From contig NZ_MWLQ01000001.1 in NCBI RefSeq assembly GCF_010634855.1, positions 1-64,000 of the forward strand: 64,000 nt of DNA, given 5' to 3'. Shown one piece after another: positions 17,632 to 24,912 of this stretch; position 1 is the first letter of the stretch, and the number at the start of each line of letters is the position of its first letter. Under the pieces are notes generated by a model that was given only the letters and a program-made list of their open reading frames with translations, ran no database searches and was not told where the DNA came from. The translations under genes were made by a program, and so were the position numbers. This DNA comes from Microbacterium sp. B35-30 (GTDB taxonomy: Bacteria > Actinomycetota > Actinomycetes > Actinomycetales > Microbacteriaceae).

Positions 17632-19014
17632 GTGACCACAACGCCTTCTCCTGCCGGCCTCGCGCTGTCGGCCGAGCAGGAGGCGCTGTTCCGGCTCATC
17701 GAAGACACCCGCGAGCATGTGTTCGTCACCGGGCGCGCCGGCACCGGCAAGTCGACCCTGCTGCAGCACCTGGCATGGCACACGAGCAAGCAGATCGCCG
17801 TGTGCGCGCCGACCGGCGTCGCGGCGCTCAATGTGGAGGGCCAGACGATCCACTCCCTGTTCAAGCTGCCGCTGGGGATCATCGGCGCGCACGACGAGGA
17901 TCAGTCCGATGCGACGCGCAAGCTGCTCAACGCCATCGACACGCTGGTCATCGACGAGATCTCCATGGTCAACGCCGACCTCATGGATGCCATCGACCGC
18001 GCGCTGCGCAAGGCGCGGGGACGCCGCGGCGAGCCTTTCGGCGGCGCGCAGATCGTGATGTTCGGCGACCCGTACCAGCTGGCCCCGGTGCCGCCGCGCG
18101 GGGACGAGCTGCGGTACGTGAACGACCACTACCGCTCGTTCTGGTTCTTCGATGCCAAGGTGTGGGTGGGTGAGTCGGCGAGCGACGGCATCCTCGACGT
18201 CGGCTCGTACGGCGCCGAGCTGAACATCCGCGAGCTGGTCGACATCCACCGGCAATCCGACCCGGCGTTCAAGGCCATGCTCAATGCGGTGCGCTACGGC
18301 CACGTGACCGCCGACATCGCGGAGGTCCTCAACAGCACCGGGGCACGCACTCCCCCGGACCCGGTCGACGGCGAGCACCCGATCATCACGCTGGCCACCC
18401 GCAACGACATCGTGAACAACATCAACCGGCGGCACCTGACCGAGCTCGTCGGTCGTGAGCAGACCGCGATGGCCGAGGTGAACGGGGACTTCGGACGAGG
18501 GGATGCCGCGTACCCGGCCGATCTCGAGCTCAAGCTCAAGGTCGGCGCCCAGGTGATGTTCCTGCGCAACGACACCGCCTCGTTCGGTGAGCCGCCTCGA
18601 TGGGTGAACGGCACGATCGGGACGGTCACGCGGATCGCCGGTGAGACGGTGCGCGTCGACGTCGAGGGCGAGGAGTTCGACGTCGAGCCCGCCGTCTGGG
18701 AGAAGTACCGATACTCGTACAACCCCGGATCCAAGCAGCTCACGCGCGACATCGTCGCGGAGTTCACCCAGTTCCCGCTGCGGCTGGCGTGGGCGGTCAC
18801 GATCCACAAGTCGCAGGGCAAGACCTACGACCGTGCGATCATCGACCTGGGCTCCGGGGCGTTCGCCCCGGGGCAGACCTACGTGGCGCTGTCGAGGCTG
18901 ACCTCGCTCGACGGGCTCTATCTCTCCCGCCCGCTGCGGCCGCGCGACATCCAGGTCGACCCCGACGTGCGGCGCTTCATGGCGTCCGCAGTGCGCCGGC
19001 CAGCGGCATCCTGA
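17632..19014 (+). CDS. PIF1/RecD-like superfamily 1 DNA helicase
   Basis: 460-residue ATPase. Walker A is GRAGTGKST (residues 34-42), motif Ia CAPTGVAALNV, Walker B VIDEISMV, motif III FGDPYQLAPV, and the C-terminal UvrD-like HKSQGKTYDRAIIDL with VALSRLTSLDGLYL. This arrangement marks a PIF1/RecD2-like 5'-3' helicase without accessory domains. The GTG start at 17632 is six bases after TAGCAT (17620-17625), so it is probably leaderless and independent of the MerR gene ten bases upstream. A role in replication-fork or recombination repair is likely but not shown. Confidence 0.9.
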   Translation: MTTTPSPAGLALSAEQEALFRLIEDTREHVFVTGRAGTGKSTLLQHLAWHTSKQIAVCAPTGVAALNVEGQTIHSLFKLPLGIIGAHDEDQSDATRKLLNAIDTLVIDEISMVNADLMDAIDRALRKARGRRGEPFGGAQIVMFGDPYQLAPVPPRGDELRYVNDHYRSFWFFDAKVWVGESASDGILDVGSYGAELNIRELVDIHRQSDPAFKAMLNAVRYGHVTADIAEVLNSTGARTPPDPVDGEHPIITLATRNDIVNNINRRHLTELVGREQTAMAEVNGDFGRGDAAYPADLELKLKVGAQVMFLRNDTASFGEPPRWVNGTIGTVTRIAGETVRVDVEGEEFDVEPAVWEKYRYSYNPGSKQLTRDIVAEFTQFPLRLAWAVTIHKSQGKTYDRAIIDLGSGAFAPGQTYVALSRLTSLDGLYLSRPLRPRDIQVDPDVRRFMASAVRRPAAS

Positions 19015-19200
19015 ATCGCAGTCCCGTCCGTCTGCCGCCCATGGCAGTGCGCGGAAAGTCGGCTCGGTGACGGCGACACGCCGCTGACGGATGCCGCGAC
19101 CCGGGCGTGTCAGGTGACGGACCCGTGTTTTCGCATCTGGAGGGCGGGGTGGGGCGGGGTGGGACGGGTCCAGGCGACCGGGAACCGGGCCGGGCGAACC

Positions 19201-19272
19201 GGCGGTCAGGCGACCTGGCGGTCAGGCGACCAGGCGGTCAGGCGGTCAGGCGAACCGGCGGTCAGGCGACCT
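19201..19272. repeat. 16-bp tandem repeats overlapping the heme oxygenase stop codon
   Basis: Units of GGCGGTCAGGCGACCW are arranged 16+16+8+16+16 bp: four full units and one exact half unit. The last unit covers the stop codon (19262-19264) and final codons of the heme oxygenase gene. The rest lies in the 247-base gap to the helicase, whose other part is G-rich (GGGGCGGGGTGGGGCGGGG-like at 19144-19165). Confidence 0.9.
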
Positions 19273-19915
19273 GGGCGGCCTTCGCGTGAGCGAGGTCCTC
19301 GAAGAGCTCGGTGTTGAAGCGGTAGGCGAGCAGGACCTCGTCGATGACGCGCTCCTGCTCGGCGGCATCCCAGGGTGCCGCGTCCAGCTGCTCGCGGTAG
19401 ACGTCTTTGAAGGCCTTCGGGTCGGCGATGTCCTCGAAGAGGTAGAAGCCGATGCCGTTGGTGTCGAACCCGAAGCGGCGGGCCATCAGCCGGCCGATGA
19501 ACTGGCCGCCCGACAGGTCGCCGAGGTAGCGGGTGTAGTGGTGGGCCACGAAGCCGCCCGCCCACGTCGCGCCGACCTCGTTGATGCGATCGACGTAGCG
19601 CTGCGTGGTCGGCAGCGGCTCGATGTGCTCTTGCCAGTCGGGCCCGACGAGGAACTCGAGGTCCGCCTCGAGCGCGGGCAGGCGCGTGAGCTTGTCGGAG
19701 ATGAAGACCGCGGCGACCGGGTCGTTGCGCATCTGGCCGGCGGTGCGCTCGAGCGCCTCGTAGATGAACCAGTGCTGGGCGACCAGCGCGACGTAGTCGT
19801 CCCGCGTGCCCTCCCCCTTCATGAGGTCGGCCATGAAGCCGGAGTGCTCGCTCGAGGAGTGCGAGCTGCTCGAACGCTCGCGCAGGGCGGTCGAGAACGG
19901 GATCGGGTCGCTCAT
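19262..19915 (-). CDS. hmuO: Biliverdin-producing heme oxygenase
   Basis: 217-residue HmuO-type heme oxygenase that opens heme to biliverdin, CO and iron. His19 in the N-terminal segment SSSSHSSSEHSGFM aligns with the proximal heme ligand. The distal helix motif GDLSGGQ is intact, as is HHYTRYLGDLSGGQFIGR. The ATG is six bases from TAGCAT (complement of 19922-19927), and a DtxR/IdeR-type iron box sits just upstream, so it should be expressed under iron starvation. The neighbouring DUF2470 gene is transcribed in the same direction upstream. Confidence 0.95.
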   Translation of the reverse strand: MSDPIPFSTALRERSSSSHSSSEHSGFMADLMKGEGTRDDYVALVAQHWFIYEALERTAGQMRNDPVAAVFISDKLTRLPALEADLEFLVGPDWQEHIEPLPTTQRYVDRINEVGATWAGGFVAHHYTRYLGDLSGGQFIGRLMARRFGFDTNGIGFYLFEDIADPKAFKDVYREQLDAAPWDAAEQERVIDEVLLAYRFNTELFEDLAHAKAAQVA

Positions 19916-19930
19916 ACCTTCATGCTAACT

Positions 19931-19949
19931 GAAGATAAGGCGAACCTAA
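19931..19949 (-). promoter_or_regulatory. DtxR/IdeR-like iron box upstream of heme oxygenase
   Basis: On the minus strand, TTAGGTTCGCCTTATCTTC resembles the actinobacterial iron-repressor consensus TTAGGTTAGGCTAACCTAA, with the left half TTAGGTT perfect. It lies immediately upstream of the -10 TAGCAT, covering where a -35 would be, so binding should repress in iron-replete cells. Confidence 0.75.
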
Positions 19950-19973
19950 CAAAAATGTTCTCCAGGCCGCGGC

Positions 19974-20300
19974 CTAGGCGTGCGGGCGCGGCTCGATGTC
20001 CAGACGCCGGCACGCCTCGTCATAGAGGGCGACGATCTCGCGGCGCACCTCGCGGCGCTCGGAGATCGGCCCCGACGGCCACGGCACCTCGACGTCGGCG
20101 GTCGAACCGTCGGCGAGCGTCGCCTGCCACACTCCGCGGTCGCCGTCGAACCCCGTCATCGCCGAAGCGGTGATCTCGGCATCCGCGATCCCCGCATCGG
20201 CGGCGAACGCGCGGGCGATGAGGAGGTTGTCGTCGCCGTGATCGCCGTTCATGTGGCTGAGCACGCCGGTGAGGGCGTCATCGTCGAAGTGGTGCGTCAT
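19974..20300 (-). CDS. DUF2470 domain protein (HutZ/HugZ-like heme-utilisation domain)
   Basis: 108-residue protein matching the DUF2470 fold found at the end of heme-utilisation flavin-reductase-like proteins. It has the conserved opening HMNGDHGDDNLLIARAFA and FDGDRGVW. Standing alone next to heme oxygenase it is probably an accessory to heme or iron handling. The ATG lies six bases after TAGGGT (complement of 20307-20312), suggesting its own leaderless transcript; read-through into the heme oxygenase gene 58 bases downstream is possible. Confidence 0.85.
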   Translation of the reverse strand: MTHHFDDDALTGVLSHMNGDHGDDNLLIARAFAADAGIADAEITASAMTGFDGDRGVWQATLADGSTADVEVPWPSGPISERREVRREIVALYDEACRRLDIEPRPHA

Positions 20301-20380
20301 GCTGACACCCTACGGATCGCCGTTCACGGCAAGCGACCATGGTGTGTTTGAATTCAATGCACGATCGTCGGGGGGTGAGA

Positions 20381-21646
20381 ATGCGGACCCGGTCTACACG
20401 TCGCCGCGCCAACGCGGTCATCGCCGGTGCTGTGGCGTCCGTTCTCCTGCTCGCCGGCTGCTCGTTCGGCGGGGGGATCGAGCCGGATCTGCCGCCGCAG
20501 TCGGAGGACGCGCTGCCCGATGAGACGGTGCAGCGCTTGACGGATGCCGTCACCCACGCGATGGGCACCACCGGGTCGTCCGGCGCCATCGTGGGCGTCT
20601 GGGCGCCGTGGAGCGGCGCCTGGGTGGCCGGCCTCGGCACGCAGCGGCCCGACGGCGGCGGCGAGGTGACCGCCGATCTGGCGTTCCGCGCCGGCAAGGT
20701 GACGCGGGCGATGACATGCGACGTGCTCTTCGAGGTCGCCGCTGCCGGAAAGGTGAAGCTCGACGACAGCGTCACCGCCTACGTATCGGGCGTGCCCGAC
20801 CTCGCCGAGGTCAGTCTGGTCGAGCTCTGCGACGGCACATCGGGGATCGGCTCCTTCGCCGGCCAGCTGTACTCGTCGTGGCTCACCAATCCGGCACGCG
20901 ACTGGGAGCCCCGCTACCTCGCGAGCTTCGGGCTCGGCCAGCCGCGCTCGGGCGAGCCCGGCGCAGCCTACCGCGACTCCGATGCCGGCTACGTGCTGCT
21001 GGGGCTGGCGCTCGAGCGCGCCACCGACATGACGGCGGCGGACCTCATCCAGACGTACCTTGCCGATCCGCTGGGTCTGGACGCGACCGCGCTCGGCGAC
21101 CTTCCCGAGGAGGGGGTGCTGAAGGGCGGGCAGTCGGTGAACAACGCCGAAGGCGTGCTCGACTGCGCGGCACCCCTCGACCTGACCGCGGCGTCGACGA
21201 GCAGCGGGTTCACCGACGCCGGCGCCGTCACCGACATCGAGGATCTCGGCCGCTATGTGCAGGCGCTCGCCTCGGGCGCGCTCGTGGAGGACGACGACCG
21301 CTTCGGCGCCCCGGTGGCGGTCGCCCCCGACGGTCCGTCGTGGTACACCACCGACGGCGGTGCGCTGATCGCGGGGTCGCTCATCGGCCAGTACGGCAAG
21401 GTGCCGGGCTACATCACCGCCGCGTTCGCCGACCCGTCGACCGGGCTGACAGTCGCCGTCGTGCTCAACAACTCGGCCGCCGACGCGGCGGTGGGCGAGT
21501 ACCTCGCATGGGAGCTTGCGGCGATCGCGTCGAAGGCGCCCGCGGCCGCCGGCCAGGCGGTGCCCGAGGCGGGACTGCCCTGGACGCCCGAGCAGTACCA
21601 CGACGCCATCGCCGCCGCAGCGGTGTGCACGCCGCCGGCCACGTAG
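20381..21646 (+). CDS. Lipoprotein with beta-lactamase/PBP-like fold, active-site motifs degenerate
   Basis: 421-residue predicted lipoprotein: Arg-rich n-region, hydrophobic helix, lipobox LLAGC. The mature part aligns with class C beta-lactamase/D-Ala-D-Ala carboxypeptidase-like proteins (AFRAGKVTRAM, LVELCDGTSGIG, YVLLGLALERAT, VPGY). The catalytic motifs are lost: SxxK reads K106-V-T-R109, YSN reads D199-S-D201, and no H/KTG triad precedes PGY. It is therefore probably a non-catalytic binding or scaffold protein at the cell surface. GGGGGGTGAG precedes the ATG at 20381; two upstream in-frame ATGs would spoil the signal peptide. Confidence 0.8.
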   Translation: MRTRSTRRRANAVIAGAVASVLLLAGCSFGGGIEPDLPPQSEDALPDETVQRLTDAVTHAMGTTGSSGAIVGVWAPWSGAWVAGLGTQRPDGGGEVTADLAFRAGKVTRAMTCDVLFEVAAAGKVKLDDSVTAYVSGVPDLAEVSLVELCDGTSGIGSFAGQLYSSWLTNPARDWEPRYLASFGLGQPRSGEPGAAYRDSDAGYVLLGLALERATDMTAADLIQTYLADPLGLDATALGDLPEEGVLKGGQSVNNAEGVLDCAAPLDLTAASTSSGFTDAGAVTDIEDLGRYVQALASGALVEDDDRFGAPVAVAPDGPSWYTTDGGALIAGSLIGQYGKVPGYITAAFADPSTGLTVAVVLNNSAADAAVGEYLAWELAAIASKAPAAAGQAVPEAGLPWTPEQYHDAIAAAAVCTPPAT

Positions 21647-22584
21647 TGAGGGCCGGCGCCGGCGCGGGCGGTACCGGGGCCGGCGCGAGCCTGATGGGCG
21701 GATCGGGTCCGAGCGCAGGATCGGGGGCCACACCCGCGATCGTGCTGGTGATCGCGGGCCTGGCGTGCCAGGAGGTCGGCGCATCGCTCGCGGTGCTGCT
21801 GTTCCCCGCGGTCGGGCCGCTCGGCATGGTGATGCTCAGGCTGGTGTTCTCGGCGATCGTGCTGCTGCTGATCGCCCGGCCCCGGGTGCGCGGGCATTCG
21901 CGGTCGGACTGGACCGGGGTCGCGCTCTTCGGCCTGGTGCTCGCGTTGATGAACGGCCTGTTCTATCTCGCCCTCGAGCGCCTGCCGCTCGGCATCACCG
22001 TCACCATCGAGGTGCTGGGGCCGCTCGTGCTGTCGATCGTCGCCGCCCGCCGTGCATCCGCCTGGCTGTGGGCGGTGCTCGCCCTCGCCGGCGTCGTCGC
22101 ACTGGGCGGCGGCGGGTGGGACCGCCTCGACCCGCTGGGCGTGCTGTTCGCGCTGGGCGCGGCCGGCAGCTGGGCGTTCTACATCCTGGCGTCGGCGCGG
22201 GTGGGGAGGGCGTTCGCTCAGCTCGACGGCCTGGCGCTGGCGATGACGGTGGGGGCGGTCATCGCGCTGCCGTTCGGGATCGCGGATGCCGGATCCGCCC
22301 TCCTGCGCCCTGAACTCGTCGCGCTCGGCGCCGCGGTCGCGATCCTGTCGTCGACCATCCCCTACGCGTTCGAACTCGTCGCCCTCCGGCGCCTGCAGGC
22401 CGCGGTCTTCGCGATCCTGATGAGTCTCGCCCCGGCGACGGCGGCCCTCGCGGGCTTCATATTCCTCGGCCAACATATGACGTGGCTCGAGATCGCCGGC
22501 ATCGCACTCGTCATCGCGGCGAGCATCGGCGCGGTGCGCTCCTCGGCCAGGGCCGCGCGCGAAGCGGCGGAGCCGATCGCCTGA
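21646..22584 (+). CDS. EamA-family (RhtA-like) transporter
   Basis: 312-residue drug/metabolite-superfamily permease with ten predicted helices in two EamA halves. Features include GPLGMVMLRLVFSAIVLL, ALERLPLGITVTIEVLGPL and the C-terminal FLGQHMTWLEIAGIALVI. It is close to RhtA-type threonine/homoserine exporters, though the substrate is inferred only from family. The GTG shares one base with the preceding TAG (TAGTG), suggesting coupling to the lipoprotein gene; an ATG at 21694 is a possible alternative, since the first 16 residues are low-complexity Gly/Ala. Confidence 0.85.
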   Translation: MRAGAGAGGTGAGASLMGGSGPSAGSGATPAIVLVIAGLACQEVGASLAVLLFPAVGPLGMVMLRLVFSAIVLLLIARPRVRGHSRSDWTGVALFGLVLALMNGLFYLALERLPLGITVTIEVLGPLVLSIVAARRASAWLWAVLALAGVVALGGGGWDRLDPLGVLFALGAAGSWAFYILASARVGRAFAQLDGLALAMTVGAVIALPFGIADAGSALLRPELVALGAAVAILSSTIPYAFELVALRRLQAAVFAILMSLAPATAALAGFIFLGQHMTWLEIAGIALVIAASIGAVRSSARAAREAAEPIA

Positions 22585-22673
22585 CGCGGCACCGGACATC
22601 GCGCGGGTGGGTGGACGGATGCAGACCGGCGGCGTGCGACGGCGTGACCGGCGGGCTCGATACGATCGGGGCC

Positions 22674-23675
22674 ATGACTCAGGCGGACAACACGGTGCAG
22701 ACGAGATGGGCCGTGCTCGGTCCCGGAGCCATCAGCAGGGACTTCGTGGTGGGGCTTCGGGCCTCGCAGCACGGTGTGCTGCACGCGGTCGGCAGCTCGT
22801 CGGCGGAGCGGGCGGGGGCCTTCGCCGCGGAGTACGGGGCCGCGGCATCCGGCACCTACGACGAGATCCTCGCGCGCGACGACGTCGACGCCGTCTACGT
22901 CGGGACCGTGCACACGACGCACGCCGACCTGGCGGTCCGCGCGCTGGAGGCCGGCAAGGCCGTGCTGTGCGAGAAGCCGGCGAGCCCCACGCTGAAGGAG
23001 GTCGAGCGCATCCTCGAGGCCGCTGCCCGCACGCAGCGACCGTTCCTCGAGGCCTTCAAGACGCGGTTCGGGCCGTTCGCCGACGCGCTGCGAGAGCTCG
23101 TCGCCGGTGGCGAGCTCGGCCCGCTCGAGCGTGTCGAGGGAGCGTTCGGGTTCGAGGCGCCGACCCACGAGGGCCGGCTGTTCGATCCCGCACTCGCGGG
23201 CGGCGCGATCCTCGACGTCGGCTGCTACCCGCTCGCGCTGGCGATCGACCTCGCCGCCGCGGCCGGACAGCCCATCGACGCTCCCGACTATCGCGGCTTC
23301 GACGCAGAGCTCGTCGCTGGGGTCGACGGCTGGGCGACGGCCGCGATCGCGTTCGGCACAGTGACGGCGGAGATCGCGACGTCGGTCGTCGAGGATCTCT
23401 CCGACCTGGCGATGCTGCACTTCGCCGAGGGCGACGTCCTCCTCCCGAACGCGTGGGGAAGCCGCACCGAGAGCCCGTCGAGGATCATCGTCCGCCGCGG
23501 TGCCGAGGAGCGGGTGATCGAGGTGCCGGTCGTGCAGCCCATGGCTGCGGAAGCCGATGCGCTGTCGCTCGCCCTCGCCGAGGGCCGGCTCGAGGTGCCG
23601 CAGATGCCGTGGTCGCACACGCGTGCCGCGGCGCGCGTGCTCACGGACTGGCGCGCGGCCGCCCTTGCCGGCTGA
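22674..23675 (+). CDS. Gfo/Idh/MocA-family NAD(P)-dependent oxidoreductase
   Basis: 333-residue dehydrogenase acting on a sugar, inositol or trans-dihydrodiol-like substrate. The Rossmann N-terminus is AVLGPGAISRDF, a VYVGTVHTTH block follows, then the catalytic lysine motif CEKPAS, and the C-terminal domain contains GGAILDVGCYPL. The ATG is seven bases after TACGAT (22661-22666), so it is probably leaderless. It lies just before the uronate locus but is transcribed toward it and has its own promoter, so membership is uncertain. Confidence 0.88.
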   Translation: MTQADNTVQTRWAVLGPGAISRDFVVGLRASQHGVLHAVGSSSAERAGAFAAEYGAAASGTYDEILARDDVDAVYVGTVHTTHADLAVRALEAGKAVLCEKPASPTLKEVERILEAAARTQRPFLEAFKTRFGPFADALRELVAGGELGPLERVEGAFGFEAPTHEGRLFDPALAGGAILDVGCYPLALAIDLAAAAGQPIDAPDYRGFDAELVAGVDGWATAAIAFGTVTAEIATSVVEDLSDLAMLHFAEGDVLLPNAWGSRTESPSRIIVRRGAEERVIEVPVVQPMAAEADALSLALAEGRLEVPQMPWSHTRAAARVLTDWRAAALAG

Positions 23676-23787
23676 CGCCGACAGCCCTGGACGCCGGCGA
23701 CACCGGGCGGCGGCATCCGTATTCCGCGTGCGGAAATCTACCCTTTCGCGCTTCCGGGCGTTGCGGGAAGCAGCGGGAAGCAGGGGG

Positions 23788-24912
23788 TCAGGCGCCGCGG
23801 GGCGATGCGGTGGAGCCGCGCACGTTCAGCGTCGGGTTCAGCACGACACGGTGCACCGGGCGCGTCGGATCCTCGATGCGCCGAGCCAGGAGGTCCACCG
23901 CGGCGCGACCGACCGAGTTGCGCGGCGGGCTGACGGCGGTGAGCGCGGGGGTGAACAGCTCGGCCACCTCGTCGTCGTACGCGACGACCGACAGGTCGCC
24001 CGGCACCGAGATGCCGCGGTTGAGGGCCAGGTCGACGAACGCCATCGCCTCGGGATCGGAGTGGACGAGGATCGCGGTGACCGAGTTGGCCAGCGCGGCG
24101 TCGAGCGTCGCGTCGACGACGGCTGAGAAGTCGGGGCTCGTGCGCGGCGGGAGGCTCGTCTCGAAGTGGTCGGAGGGTGTGAGGCCGAGCTCGATGCACG
24201 CGGCCTGCCAGCCGGCCGCGATCTTGCGGGAGGTGGGCGAGTCCCGCGCGATGATGAGTCCGACGCGGCGATGGCCGAGCGCGGCGAGATGGCGCGCGGC
24301 GAGCACCGCGCCGAGCGCGTGGTCGGTCGTCACGTTCTCGACGGGGCTGCCTCCCTGCAGCGATCCGGCATCGGGCAGCACCACGGCATCGCGCTCCACG
24401 AGCACGCTGGGCACGCCGCACTCGGCGAGCCACTGCACGACATCCTGTGCGTGCGGGGTGTCGGTGTTCGGCGCGACGACGAGTCCGCGCACACCGTCGG
24501 CGTGCACGAGGCGCTCGAGCACCGGGCGCTCGTCCTGCAGCTCGTACGACGCGCCGCGCAGCACGACGCGCAGGCCGTGGCGGGTGGCCTCGGCCTCGGC
24601 GCCGCGCACGACGCTCGGCCAGTAGAAGCTCAGCGACGGCACCAGCATCGCGATCGAGCCGGCGCGGGTGACGGTGACCGGATGCCCCGGCTCCACGTCG
24701 TCGAAGGCGCCCGCGGCGGGAACGGCGCCGCCGTGCACGCGCACCAGCAGCCCTTCGCGCTCCATCTGCGCGAGGTCGCGACGCAGGGTGACCGGGGCGA
24801 CGCCGAGGTCGTCCATCAGCTGCGCGACCCGTACGGCGCCGTCGCGCTCGAGCGTCGCCAGCACGTGCGCCCGCCGCTCGGCGGCGAGCAGTGCCGGAGT
24901 CTGGTCGGTCAT
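23788..24912 (-). CDS. Hybrid regulator: DeoR-type HTH with LacI-type sugar-sensing domain
   Basis: 374 residues. The N-terminal 60 residues are a DeoR/GlpR winged helix (RRAHVLATLERDGAVRV, then DLGVAPVTLRRDLAQME and VRVHGGAV). The rest is a periplasmic-binding-protein fold as in LacI regulators (SVLVERDAV, ENVTTDHALGAVLAARHL, HRRVGLI, SVVAYDDEVAELFTPALTAV). It probably controls the uronate locus from the divergent promoter region at 27.1 kb. Its ATG overlaps the stop of the heparinase-like gene by four bases (ATGA), so the two are one operon. The effector is presumably a sugar acid or oligosaccharide from the pathway. Confidence 0.9.
   Translation of the reverse strand: MTDQTPALLAAERRAHVLATLERDGAVRVAQLMDDLGVAPVTLRRDLAQMEREGLLVRVHGGAVPAAGAFDDVEPGHPVTVTRAGSIAMLVPSLSFYWPSVVRGAEAEATRHGLRVVLRGASYELQDERPVLERLVHADGVRGLVVAPNTDTPHAQDVVQWLAECGVPSVLVERDAVVLPDAGSLQGGSPVENVTTDHALGAVLAARHLAALGHRRVGLIIARDSPTSRKIAAGWQAACIELGLTPSDHFETSLPPRTSPDFSAVVDATLDAALANSVTAILVHSDPEAMAFVDLALNRGISVPGDLSVVAYDDEVAELFTPALTAVSPPRNSVGRAAVDLLARRIEDPTRPVHRVVLNPTLNVRGSTASPRGA

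Noticed and set aside
20354..21784. Open frame antisense to the beta-lactamase-like lipoprotein
   Set aside because: Shadow composition; the plus-strand frame has a lipobox and fold motifs.
22585..22673. Small gene between EamA transporter and the oxidoreductase
   Set aside because: Only 89 bases, with the oxidoreductase's leaderless promoter in it.
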